Shown here piece after piece: positions 5,587 through 11,121 of a stretch of DNA of 11,121 bases. Position numbers and translations under genes: made by a program. The notes under the pieces are model-generated. The model was given only the letters and a program-made list of their open reading frames with translations. It was not told the origin of the DNA and ran no database searches. Source of the DNA: an uncultured Aquimonas sp. (lineage in GTDB: Bacteria > Pseudomonadota > Gammaproteobacteria > Xanthomonadales > Xanthomonadaceae); the NCBI RefSeq assembly GCF_937888285.1, contig NZ_CALART010000060.1:1-11121 (forward strand), in the 5' to 3' direction. Position 1 is the first letter of the stretch. Each line of letters opens with the position of its first letter.

Positions 5587-8280
5587 CTACTCCGGGTCGT
5601 AGTCCAGCACCGGTGCCAGCCAGCGCTCGGCCTCGTGCAGGGGCAGGCCGCGGCGGTGGGCGTAGTCGGTGACCTGTTCCTTGCTGATGCGGCCGACCAC
5701 GAAGTACTGGCTTTGCGGGTGGCTGAAGTACATGCCGCAGACCGAGGCCGCCGGCGTCATCGCCAGCCCTTCGGTCAGCGCCATGCCGCAGCGCGCTTCG
5801 GCTTCGAGCAGGCGGAACAGGGTGCGCTTGGTGGTGTGGTCGGGACAGGCCGGATAACCCGGCGCCGGGCGGATGCCGCGGTACTGCTCACGCACGAGTG
5901 CCTCGTTGTCGAGCTGCTCGTCCGGCGCATAGCCCCACAGCTCCTTGCGCACCCGCTCATGCGCGTACTCGGCCAGGGCTTCGGCGAAGCGGTCGGCCAG
6001 GGACTTCAGCAGGATGGCGCGGTAGTCGTCGTGCTCGGCCTCGAAGGCGCGTGCGCGCTCCTCGCAGCCCAGCCCGGTGGTGACGGCGAAGGCGCCGAAC
6101 CAGTCCTCGCGGCCGGCATCGTGCGGGGCGATGAAGTCGGACAGGCAGAAGTCCGGGCGTTCGGCCGGCTTGTCGACCTGCTGGCGCAGGCCGTGGATCA
6201 CCGCCAGCTCGCCGCCGTGCGCGTTGAACACCTCGATGTCGTCTCCGACGCTGTGCGCGCGCCACAGGCCGACCACGGCGCGAGCCTCCAGCCACTCGCC
6301 GTCGATGATCTCGCGCAGCATCTGCTGCGCATCGCGGAACAGCTCGCTGGCCTGCGCGCCGACGACTTCGTCGGTCAGGATGGCCGGGTAGCGGCCCGCC
6401 AGCTCCCAGGCGTTGAAGAAGGGCGTCCAGTCGATGTAGTCGACCAGGGTGGCAAGTTCGACCTTGAGTTCGGTGACGCCAGGCACGCGCGGTGTCGGCG
6501 GCACGTAGTTCGCCCAGTCGCCGCGGAAGCGCTGGCCGCGGGCGTGCTCCAGGCTGACCAGGCGCTTGCCGCTGCCCTTCTGCGCGTGGCGGGCGCGGAT
6601 GTCGGCGAAGTCGGCTTCGTTGGCGGCGACGAAGCTCGCGCGCAGTTCGGCGCTGATCAGGCTCTGCGCCACGCCGACCGCGCGCGAGGCGTCCTTCACC
6701 CAGACCGTCGGCGAGTGGTAGTGAGGCGCGATCTTGAGCGCGGTGTGCGCGCGCGAGGTGGTGGCGCCACCGATCATCAGCGGCACCTGGAAGCCCTGAC
6801 GCTGCATTTCCTTGGCGACGTGGCTCATCTCCTCCAGCGAGGGCGTGATCAGGCCGGACAGGCCGATCAGGTCGGCATTCACCTCGCGGGCGCGATCCAG
6901 GATGGTTTGCGCCGGCACCATCACGCCGAGGTCCACCACCTCGAAGTTGTTGCAGGCGAGCACCACGCCGACGATGTTTTTGCCGATGTCGTGCACATCG
7001 CCCTTGACCGTCGCCATCAGGATGCGGCCGTTGTTGCGGCCGGCATCGCCCGAGCGCAGCTTCTCGGCCTCGATGTAGGGCAGCAGGTAGGCCACCGCCT
7101 TCTTCATGACGCGCGCCGACTTCACCACCTGCGGCAGGAACATGCGGCCTGCGCCGAACAGGTCGCCGACCACGTTCATGCCGGCCATCAGCGGGCCTTC
7201 GATCACCTCCAGCGGCTTGGCGAAGCCCTGCCGCGCCTCCTCGGTGTCGGTCTCGATGAACTCGTCGATGCCGTGCACCAGCGCATGCTTCAGCCGTTCG
7301 GCCACGGGATTGGCGCGCCAGGCCAGCTTGGCGGTGGTGTCGACCGTCTCGCCCTTGCCCTTCTTGTAGCGCGGGGCGATTTCCAGCAGGCGCTCGGTGG
7401 CGTCGTCTCTTCGGTTCAGCACCACGTCCTCGACGCGCTCGCGCAGTTCGGCGTCGAGGTCGTCGTAGATCGGCAGCGCACCGGCGTTGACGATGCCCAT
7501 GTCCATGCCGGCGCGGATCGCGTGGAACAGGAACACCGCGTGGATGGCCTCGCGCACCACGTTGTTGCCGCGGAAGGCGAAGCTCACGTTGGAGACGCCG
7601 CCGCTGACATGGCAGTGCGGCAGGGTCTGCTTGATGATGCGGGTGGCCTCGATGAAGTCCACCGCGTAGTTGTTGTGCTCGTCGATGCCGGTGGCGATCG
7701 CGAAGATGTTCGGATCGAAGATGATGTCTTCCGGCGGGAAGTCGAGCTTGTCGCGCAGCAGGCGGTAGGCGCGGGTGCAGATCTCGACCTTGCGGGCGCA
7801 GGTGTCGGCCTGGCCCTGCTCGTCGAAGGCCATGATCACCGCGGCCGCGCCGTAGCGCTGCACCAGCCGCGCCTGCTCGAGGAAGGCCGCTTCGCCTTCC
7901 TTCATCGAGATCGAGTTGACCACGCCCTTGCCCTGCAGGCAGCGCAGGCCGGCTTCGATCACGGTCCACTTGGAGCTGTCGACCATCACCGGAATGCGCG
8001 CGATGTCGGGTTCGGCGGCGATCAGGTTGAGGTAGGTCACCATCGCCTTTTCGGCGTCGAGCATGCCCTCGTCCATGTTGACGTCGAGGATCTGCGCCCC
8101 GCTCTCGACCTGCTGGCGGGCGACTTCGACGGCCTCGTCGTAGCGCTGGTCGAGGATCAGCTTGCGGAACTGCGCCGAGCCGGTGACGTTGGTGCGCTCG
8201 CCGATGTTGACGAAGTTGGTCTCGGGCGTGATGACCAGCGGCTCCAGGCCGGACAGGCGCGTGTAGCGGGGCATGCTCAT
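5587..8280 (-). CDS. metH: Methionine synthase part 2: folate-, cobalamin-binding and reactivation domains
   Basis: Carries the C-terminal three quarters of B12-dependent methionine synthase (EC 2.1.1.13): takes the methyl group from 5-methyltetrahydrofolate onto cobalamin for delivery to homocysteine bound on the partner subunit. The 897-aa protein contains a pterin-binding domain (about 20-290; NIGERTNVTGS, LDVNMDEGM), the four-helix B12 cap (about 340-405; FLPQVVKSARVMKKA), the B12 Rossmann domain (about 418-550) with DVHDIGKN (His430 as axial cobalt ligand), and the SAM-dependent reactivation domain (about 560-897; RPAPGYPACPDH, YFSHPQSQYFVVG). With the 373-aa partner the total is 1270 residues, close to the single-chain E. 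coli enzyme (about 1227). The start overlaps the metH part 1 stop as ATGA, with GGAGG (8288-8292) 7 nt upstream, so the two are probably translated in fixed proportion. All motifs are intact. Confidence 0.97.
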   Translation of the reverse strand: MSMPRYTRLSGLEPLVITPETNFVNIGERTNVTGSAQFRKLILDQRYDEAVEVARQQVESGAQILDVNMDEGMLDAEKAMVTYLNLIAAEPDIARIPVMVDSSKWTVIEAGLRCLQGKGVVNSISMKEGEAAFLEQARLVQRYGAAAVIMAFDEQGQADTCARKVEICTRAYRLLRDKLDFPPEDIIFDPNIFAIATGIDEHNNYAVDFIEATRIIKQTLPHCHVSGGVSNVSFAFRGNNVVREAIHAVFLFHAIRAGMDMGIVNAGALPIYDDLDAELRERVEDVVLNRRDDATERLLEIAPRYKKGKGETVDTTAKLAWRANPVAERLKHALVHGIDEFIETDTEEARQGFAKPLEVIEGPLMAGMNVVGDLFGAGRMFLPQVVKSARVMKKAVAYLLPYIEAEKLRSGDAGRNNGRILMATVKGDVHDIGKNIVGVVLACNNFEVVDLGVMVPAQTILDRAREVNADLIGLSGLITPSLEEMSHVAKEMQRQGFQVPLMIGGATTSRAHTALKIAPHYHSPTVWVKDASRAVGVAQSLISAELRASFVAANEADFADIRARHAQKGSGKRLVSLEHARGQRFRGDWANYVPPTPRVPGVTELKVELATLVDYIDWTPFFNAWELAGRYPAILTDEVVGAQASELFRDAQQMLREIIDGEWLEARAVVGLWRAHSVGDDIEVFNAHGGELAVIHGLRQQVDKPAERPDFCLSDFIAPHDAGREDWFGAFAVTTGLGCEERARAFEAEHDDYRAILLKSLADRFAEALAEYAHERVRKELWGYAPDEQLDNEALVREQYRGIRPAPGYPACPDHTTKRTLFRLLEAEARCGMALTEGLAMTPAASVCGMYFSHPQSQYFVVGRISKEQVTDYAHRRGLPLHEAERWLAPVLDYDPE

Positions 8281-9398
8281 GCCGCGGCCTCCGTCGTCTG
8301 GCTGGGCAGCGCGCGCGGCGGGATGGCGCTGACCGCCTGGGCGATCGCGGCGATGTGCTCGGGTGTGGTGCCGCAGCAGCCGCCGACGATATTCAGCAGG
8401 CCGGCTTCAGCGAACTCGCGCAGGGTGCCGGCCATTTCTTCCGGTGTCTCGTCGTAGCCGCCGAAGGCGTTCGGCAGGCCGGCATTCGGATGTGCGCTGA
8501 CGTGGGTCGGCGCGACCTGCGCGAGGATGTCCACGTGCGCGCGCAGGTCCTTGGCGCCGAGTGCGCAGTTCAGACCGATCGCATGCGGCCGCGAATGCGC
8601 CAGCGAGTACCAGAAGGCTTCGGCGGTCTGGCCCGACAGCGTGCGTCCGCTGCGATCGGTGATCGTGCCGGAGATCATGAGCGGCAGGCGCGCGCCGCGC
8701 TGCTGGAACACCTCATCCACCGCGAACACGGCTGCCTTGGCGTTGAGCGTGTCGAACACGGTTTCCACCATGATGATGTCGGCGCCGCCGTCGATCAGGC
8801 CTTCGGTGGCTTCGCGATAGGCCGCTGCAAGCTCTTCGAAGCTGGTGGCACGGAAGCCCGGGTTGTTGACGTCCGGGCTGATGCTGGCGGTGCGGCTGGT
8901 GGGGCCGAGAATGCCGACCACGAAGCGCGGCTTGTCGGGCGTCTGCGCCTCGATGGCGTCGCAGCAGGCGCGGGCCAGCTGCGCGCCTTCGAAGTTCAGT
9001 TCGCGGGCGAGATGCTCCAGCTTGTAGTCGGCCTGCGACAGCGTGGTGCTGTTGAAGGTGTTGGTCTCGATCAGGTCCGCGCCGGCTTCGAGATAGGACG
9101 TGTGGATGTCGGCGATGATCTGCGGCTGGGTCAGCGTCAGCAGATCGTTGTTGCCTTTCAGGTCACAGCCGCAGCCTTCGCCGTGCGCATGGCCCTCGTG
9201 CCCGCAGGGCGGCTGCGACTGCAGCGCGTCCAGCCCGTGCCGGAAGCGCTCGCCCCGGTAGGCGGCCTCGTCCAGCGCATGGCGCTGGATCATGGTGCCC
9301 ATGGCGCCGTCGATGATCAGGATGCGTTCGGCAAGCGCGGCGTCGAGCTTGGCGACGCGGTCGGGCTTGAGCCAGGGCAGGGCGGTGAAGTCGGGCAT
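8277..9398 (-). CDS. metH: Methionine synthase part 1: zinc-dependent homocysteine S-methyltransferase domain
   Basis: The separate N-terminal module of MetH, which binds and activates homocysteine and accepts the methyl group from methylcobalamin on the product of the next gene. The 373-aa protein has the TIM-barrel opening IIDGAMGTMIQ (28-38), ETNTFNST (111-118), and the three zinc-ligand cysteines Cys278 (GLNCALG) and Cys341/Cys342 (GGCCGTTP). Compared with the E. coli domain, which as I recall it runs from RGERF almost straight to DLKGNNDLL, it has an extra segment at about residues 54-78 that includes CGHEGHAHGEGCGC. The start at 9398 lies 200 nt after the regulator gene; the Shine-Dalgarno sequence is weak. 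It ends in a 4-nt overlap with metH part 2. Stand-alone homocysteine methyltransferases (BHMT, MmuM) look alike, but the linkage to a MetH lacking this domain settles the role. Confidence 0.95.
   Translation of the reverse strand: MPDFTALPWLKPDRVAKLDAALAERILIIDGAMGTMIQRHALDEAAYRGERFRHGLDALQSQPPCGHEGHAHGEGCGCDLKGNNDLLTLTQPQIIADIHTSYLEAGADLIETNTFNSTTLSQADYKLEHLARELNFEGAQLARACCDAIEAQTPDKPRFVVGILGPTSRTASISPDVNNPGFRATSFEELAAAYREATEGLIDGGADIIMVETVFDTLNAKAAVFAVDEVFQQRGARLPLMISGTITDRSGRTLSGQTAEAFWYSLAHSRPHAIGLNCALGAKDLRAHVDILAQVAPTHVSAHPNAGLPNAFGGYDETPEEMAGTLREFAEAGLLNIVGGCCGTTPEHIAAIAQAVSAIPPRALPSQTTEAAA
9165..9239 (-). other. Cys/His-rich insertion within the MetH homocysteine domain
   Basis: These codons give residues 54-78 of metH part 1, placed between the conserved RGERF and DLKGNNDLL. 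Residues 65-78 read CGHEGHAHGEGCGC: three Cys, three His and two Glu in fourteen positions, resembling the soft-metal-binding tails of metallochaperones such as SlyD or UreE. The frame is open and both flanks are conserved, so it is a real in-frame insertion. Metal binding is inference. Confidence 0.7.
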
Positions 9399-9440
9399 TG
9401 CGTGGATTTCTCAGCGGCGCCTGGGGAGGGCGGGCGTTGG

Positions 9441-9456
9441 GGTTGATAGGTTGATC
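9441..9456. repeat. Tandem 8-mer GGTTGATA/GGTTGATC in the metH leader
   Basis: Two adjacent copies of GGTTGAT(A/C) lie about 45-60 nt upstream of the metH part 1 start, with a further TTTGATC at 9502-9508. On the minus strand they read GATCAACC-TATCAACC. They could be direct-repeat binding sites or chance; no promoter was recognised around them. Confidence 0.25.
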
Positions 9457-9533
9457 GTGGGCCGCGCGATTCGCGTTCGAGGTTGTCGGGCGTGGTACGT
9501 GTTTGATCGGGACGGGGGTGCGGTTCAGCTCAC

Positions 9534-9551
9534 GGTGGGCCAGGGCCCACC
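9534..9551. repeat. Intergenic palindrome GGTGGGCC-AG-GGCCCACC with a flanking second stem
   Basis: A perfect 8-bp inverted repeat with a 2-nt centre (in RNA more likely a 7-bp stem with a CAGG loop), followed by CCTATG. A second stem, GCACGG (9559-9564) with CCGTGC (9583-9588), encloses GGGCGCCC. Together they fill most of the space just after the regulator gene's stop at 9599. The GGTGGGC...GCCCACCCTA form looks like a dispersed intergenic repeat I associate with Lysobacterales genomes. Without a T-tract it is a poor terminator, so read-through from the regulator gene into metH is possible. Confidence 0.5.
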
Positions 9552-9598
9552 CTATGCGGCACGGATAGGGCGCCCGGCAAAGCCGTGCTGGCGAACGA

Positions 9599-10525
9599 TC
9601 AGGTCTTGTGGGCGATCAGGGCGATGACCTCGAAGTGCGGCGGGCGGCGTTCGCGAGTGACCGTGCTGGCGGTCTGCACGCTCAAGCCCGCCTTCTCGGC
9701 GAAGCGCTTCAGCTCCTTCTCGCTGAAGCCGAGGTTGACGTGGCCATAGGGCGCGACCGCCGCCTGGTGCTCGTGCTTGGCGAGACTGGTCAGCAGCAGG
9801 CGACCGCCGGGGCGCAGCACGCGACCGGCCTCGGCCACCGCTTTGGCCGGCTTGTCGGCATAGGTGAGCGCGTGCATCAGCACAACCAGATCGAAGCTGG
9901 CTTCGGGGTAGGGCAGGGCGTGCATGTCGCCTTCGACCACTTCGACATTGGCGTGGCGCGACAGGCGCTCGGTGGCAGCACTGACGACGCGCGCGCTGGA
10001 GTCGATGCAGACGTAGCGCTGGGCATGCGGCGCCACAAGTTCGGCCAACACGCCGTCGCCCGAGGCGATGTCGAGCACCTCGCCCGGCCGCATCAGCGGC
10101 AGCGCCGAGCGCGCCAGGGCTTCCCAGGTGCGTCCGGGCGAATAGTGGCGCTCCATGTCGCCGGCGACGGTGTCGGCCCAGTTCTCCTCGGCTGCGCGCA
10201 GGGCCAGCACTTCCGGCAGACGCTCGGCGTCCTGGCGCAGCAGCGGGTCGTCGGCGCCGTTGCGCAAGGTGTCCCAGAGCGCGCGCTCGGCCGGCGGCAG
10301 GGCCTCGTTGAAGCGGTAGTAGGCCGAGACGCCGGCGCGGCGATCAAGCACCAGCTCGGCTTCCTTGAGCTTGGCCAGGTGTGTCGATACCCGCGGCTGG
10401 GCCAGCATCGTGATCGAGGCCAGCTCGGCGACGGTCAGCTCCTCGCGCTCCAGCAGGGCCAGCAGGCGCACGCGGGTGGCGTCCGCGAGCACGCGAAGGC
10501 AGGCCGACCAGGCATTCAGATCCAT
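9599..10525 (-). CDS. sahR: ArsR-family regulator fused to a SAM-dependent methyltransferase domain, SahR-like
   Basis: Probable transcriptional repressor of methionine-cycle genes that reads the SAM/SAH level. The 308-aa protein has an N-terminal winged helix (about 5-75; recognition region TMLAQPRVSTHLAKLKEAELV, given as helix 39-58) and a C-terminal class I methyltransferase fold (about 145-290) with the SAM-binding motif LDIASGDG (151-158), acidic Asp174 after strand 2, VVEGDMHALP (196-205) and LRPGGRLLL (237-245). It lacks the ArsR metal-binding Cys pair in the helix before the recognition helix, so it should not be a metal sensor. ArsR-methyltransferase fusions next to metH, metE or ahcY are known in Proteobacteria as SahR, which responds to S-adenosylhomocysteine; the symbol rests on that architecture and on metH lying 200 nt downstream on the same strand. 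Start at 10525 fits the domain; the open frame continues to 11116 but runs antisense to the acyl-CoA dehydrogenase. Whether the domain still methylates anything is unknown. Confidence 0.85.
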   Translation of the reverse strand: MDLNAWSACLRVLADATRVRLLALLEREELTVAELASITMLAQPRVSTHLAKLKEAELVLDRRAGVSAYYRFNEALPPAERALWDTLRNGADDPLLRQDAERLPEVLALRAAEENWADTVAGDMERHYSPGRTWEALARSALPLMRPGEVLDIASGDGVLAELVAPHAQRYVCIDSSARVVSAATERLSRHANVEVVEGDMHALPYPEASFDLVVLMHALTYADKPAKAVAEAGRVLRPGGRLLLTSLAKHEHQAAVAPYGHVNLGFSEKELKRFAEKAGLSVQTASTVTRERRPPHFEVIALIAHKT

Positions 10526-10532
10526 GTGTATC

Positions 10533-10558
10533 GCTTCATCGGGATTCAAAGATGAAGC
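10533..10558. promoter_or_regulatory. Perfect 8-10-8 inverted repeat, candidate operator of the ArsR/SahR-like regulator
   Basis: GCTTCATC (10533-10540) and GATGAAGC (10551-10558) are exact inverted copies separated by 10 nt. The repeat abuts the predicted -10 box and covers the likely transcription start, the classic position for a repressor site, and lies 7 nt before the regulator's start codon. Autoregulation is inferred from position and symmetry. Confidence 0.55.
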
Positions 10559-10587
10559 AGGGTAGGCAGGGGCTTGGGGTGCGTCAA
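10559..10587 (-). promoter_or_regulatory. Predicted sigma-70 promoter of the ArsR/SahR-like regulator gene
   Basis: On the minus strand, TTGACG (10587-10582, five of six to the -35 consensus) and TACCCT (10564-10559, three of six to the -10 consensus) are spaced by exactly 17 nt. The start point would fall near 10552, giving a leader of about 27 nt. The weak -10 makes this tentative. Confidence 0.45.
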
Positions 10588-10772
10588 GCTTTGGAGGCCT
10601 TGGCTCAAGTGAACGTGCGGCGAGTGCGGCGCGGGGAACGTTGCTTCGGGTCGCTGCTATGGACGTTGATCCGGTGCAGAGAACGTGGTCGCCGGTGAGC
10701 GGGCTCGCGCATGGGCTGGTGAGGCCTGCGTCCGCAGGGCGTGGATCTGCACAGCGCCGCACGAATCTCCAA

Positions 10773-10807
10773 TCCCGAGTCCCGAGTCCCGAGTCCCGAG
10801 TCCCGAA
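10773..10807. repeat. Tandem heptamer repeat, TCCCGAG x4 plus TCCCGAA
   Basis: Four exact TCCCGAG units (10773-10800) are followed by TCCCGAA (10801-10807), with decayed units TCTCCAA before (10766-10772) and TCCTGGC after. The reverse complement is of the GGGA(T/C)TCG kind found as variable-number arrays between genes in Xanthomonas, Lysobacter and relatives. Copy number probably varies between strains. Confidence 0.85.
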
Positions 10808-10882
10808 TCCTGGCTTGCAATGTCTTCCCTCGACTCCGCCTTGATCCGGCTGCCCCCTGAACCGGGTTAAACTCGCGCAGTT

Positions 10883-10900
10883 TTCAAGCGCTCGTTTGAA
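10883..10900. promoter_or_regulatory. PsrA-like operator upstream of the acyl-CoA dehydrogenase gene
   Basis: TTCAAGCGCTCGTTTGAA is an 18-bp palindrome with a single mismatch, 25 nt before the dehydrogenase ATG. It contains CAAGC-N4-GTTTG, one base off the PsrA box known from Pseudomonas (C/G-AAAC, 2-4 nt, GTTT-G/C). PsrA is a TetR-family fatty-acid-responsive repressor of beta-oxidation genes, so the site fits the gene it precedes. A possible -10 (TAAACT, 10868-10873) just upstream would put the palindrome over the transcription start. Confidence 0.55.
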
Positions 10901-10915
10901 TTTCGCCCACGCCTC

Positions 10916-10920
10916 AGGAG
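10916..10920 (+). promoter_or_regulatory. Ribosome-binding site of the acyl-CoA dehydrogenase gene
   Basis: AGGAG lies 5 nt before ATG at 10926 and confirms this start. Confidence 0.75.
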
Positions 10921-10925
10921 CCCCC

Positions 10926-11121
10926 ATGGACTTCAACTTCAACGAAGAGCAGCTGATGATCCGCGACGTCGCGCGTCGCATCGCACAGGAGAAGATTGCT
11001 CCGAGCGCCGAGCACCACGACCAGTCCGGCGAGTTTCCTCTCGAGAACATCCGCACGCTCGGCGAGGCCGGCCTGATGGGTATCGAGGTGCCGGCCGAAT
11101 ACGGCGGCGCCGGCATGGACC
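10926..11121 (+). CDS. Acyl-CoA dehydrogenase, N-terminal fragment cut by the window edge
   Basis: Flavoprotein that introduces the alpha-beta double bond into acyl-CoA, the first step of fatty-acid beta-oxidation (or of branched-chain amino acid breakdown in some paralogues). Only the first 65 codons are present; the family is usually about 380-390 aa. The visible part, MDFNFNEEQLMIRDVAR onward, is the typical start of the N-terminal helical domain. It contains AQEKIAPSAEHHDQSGEFP (about 24-42) and ends in the conserved LGEAGLMGIEVPAEYGG stretch (45-61). The catalytic base and FAD-contacting residues lie beyond the window, so substrate chain length cannot be judged. It is transcribed away from the methionine genes, has a good AGGAG site, and is preceded by a PsrA-like palindrome, which favours a fatty-acid substrate. 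Confidence 0.92.
   Translation, partial: MDFNFNEEQLMIRDVARRIAQEKIAPSAEHHDQSGEFPLENIRTLGEAGLMGIEVPAEYGGAGMD

Larger units (their letters stand above)
10526..10925. other. Divergent intergenic region between the regulator and acyl-CoA dehydrogenase genes
   Basis: This 400-nt gap holds no credible gene. From left to right it contains a palindrome and sigma-70-like promoter for the leftward regulator gene, a structured G+C-rich stretch (inverted pair GTGCAGA 10674-10680 / TCTGCAC 10746-10752 enclosing CCTGCG-TC-CGCAGG at 10725-10738), a TCCCGAG tandem repeat, and a palindrome plus ribosome-binding site leading into the rightward acyl-CoA dehydrogenase. Short open frames here run through the tandem repeat and look meaningless. 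Confidence 0.7.

Noticed and set aside
5635..8457. A 940-codon open frame on the plus strand opposite metH part 2
   Set aside because: It is the antisense shadow of a high-G+C gene with all MetH motifs on the minus strand. Its translation is low-complexity and rich in Val, Ala, Asp, His and Gly, and it has no recognisable domain.
8355..9446. A 363-codon plus-strand frame opposite metH part 1
   Set aside because: Antisense shadow of the homocysteine methyltransferase gene.
9399..9598. Cobalamin, SAM or SAH riboswitch in front of metH
   Set aside because: No B12-box or recognisable conserved riboswitch core was seen; only G+C-rich palindromes and a short direct repeat.
9608..10555. A 315-codon plus-strand frame opposite the ArsR-methyltransferase gene
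   Set aside because: Antisense shadow; the minus frame has a complete winged helix and SAM-binding fold.
10641..10870. Small plus-strand open frames in the divergent intergenic region
   Set aside because: They are made largely of the tandem heptamer translated as Pro/Ser/Arg/Val repeats, with no ribosome-binding site or conserved feature.
10526..11116. N-terminal extension of the ArsR-methyltransferase protein to about 505 aa
   Set aside because: The extra codons run through the promoter, the tandem heptamer and antisense to the acyl-CoA dehydrogenase; the winged helix begins normally at 10525.

Overview
The window is a chromosomal stretch from a high-GC gammaproteobacterium, most likely of the order Lysobacterales/Xanthomonadales. 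This is inferred from four things: methionine synthase split into two adjacent genes, a secreted protein ending in an '...F-x-x-GFE(D)' tail, a TCCCGAG-type tandem heptamer, and G+C-rich intergenic inverted repeats of the GTAGG/GGTGGGCC kind. I could not confirm the taxon by searching. There are no tRNA, rRNA, CRISPR, IS, phage or toxin-antitoxin genes.

Layout: five genes lie head to tail on the minus strand and one partial gene points the other way at the right edge. Read in the minus direction they are: (1) 10525-9599, an ArsR-type winged helix fused to a SAM-methyltransferase fold, resembling the SahR regulators of methionine and S-adenosylhomocysteine metabolism; (2) 9398-8277, MetH part 1, the zinc-dependent homocysteine domain; (3) 8280-5587, MetH part 2, with folate, B12-cap, B12 and reactivation domains, overlapping part 1 by ATGA; (4) 5390-2775, a secreted protein of six ~105-residue beta-rich modules, each marked by a cysteine pair; (5) 2563-38, a membrane-anchored Hanks-type Ser/Thr kinase with a TPR-like C-terminal half. 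On the plus strand, 10926-11121 is the start of an acyl-CoA dehydrogenase.

Genes 1-3 form a methionine-cycle unit: a regulator that probably senses the SAM/SAH state, then the B12-dependent enzyme that remethylates homocysteine. A perfect 8-10-8 inverted repeat touches the predicted -10 box of the regulator gene and fits autoregulation. The acyl-CoA dehydrogenase has its own leader with an 18-bp near-palindrome matching the PsrA fatty-acid-regulator box. Genes 4 and 5 are accessory surface/signalling genes with no clear link to methionine metabolism.

The most unusual points are a Cys/His-rich insertion in the MetH homocysteine domain, the modular cysteine-pair secreted protein with its GFED tail, and the two operator-like palindromes. 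I saw no sure sign of a wholly new multi-gene system.
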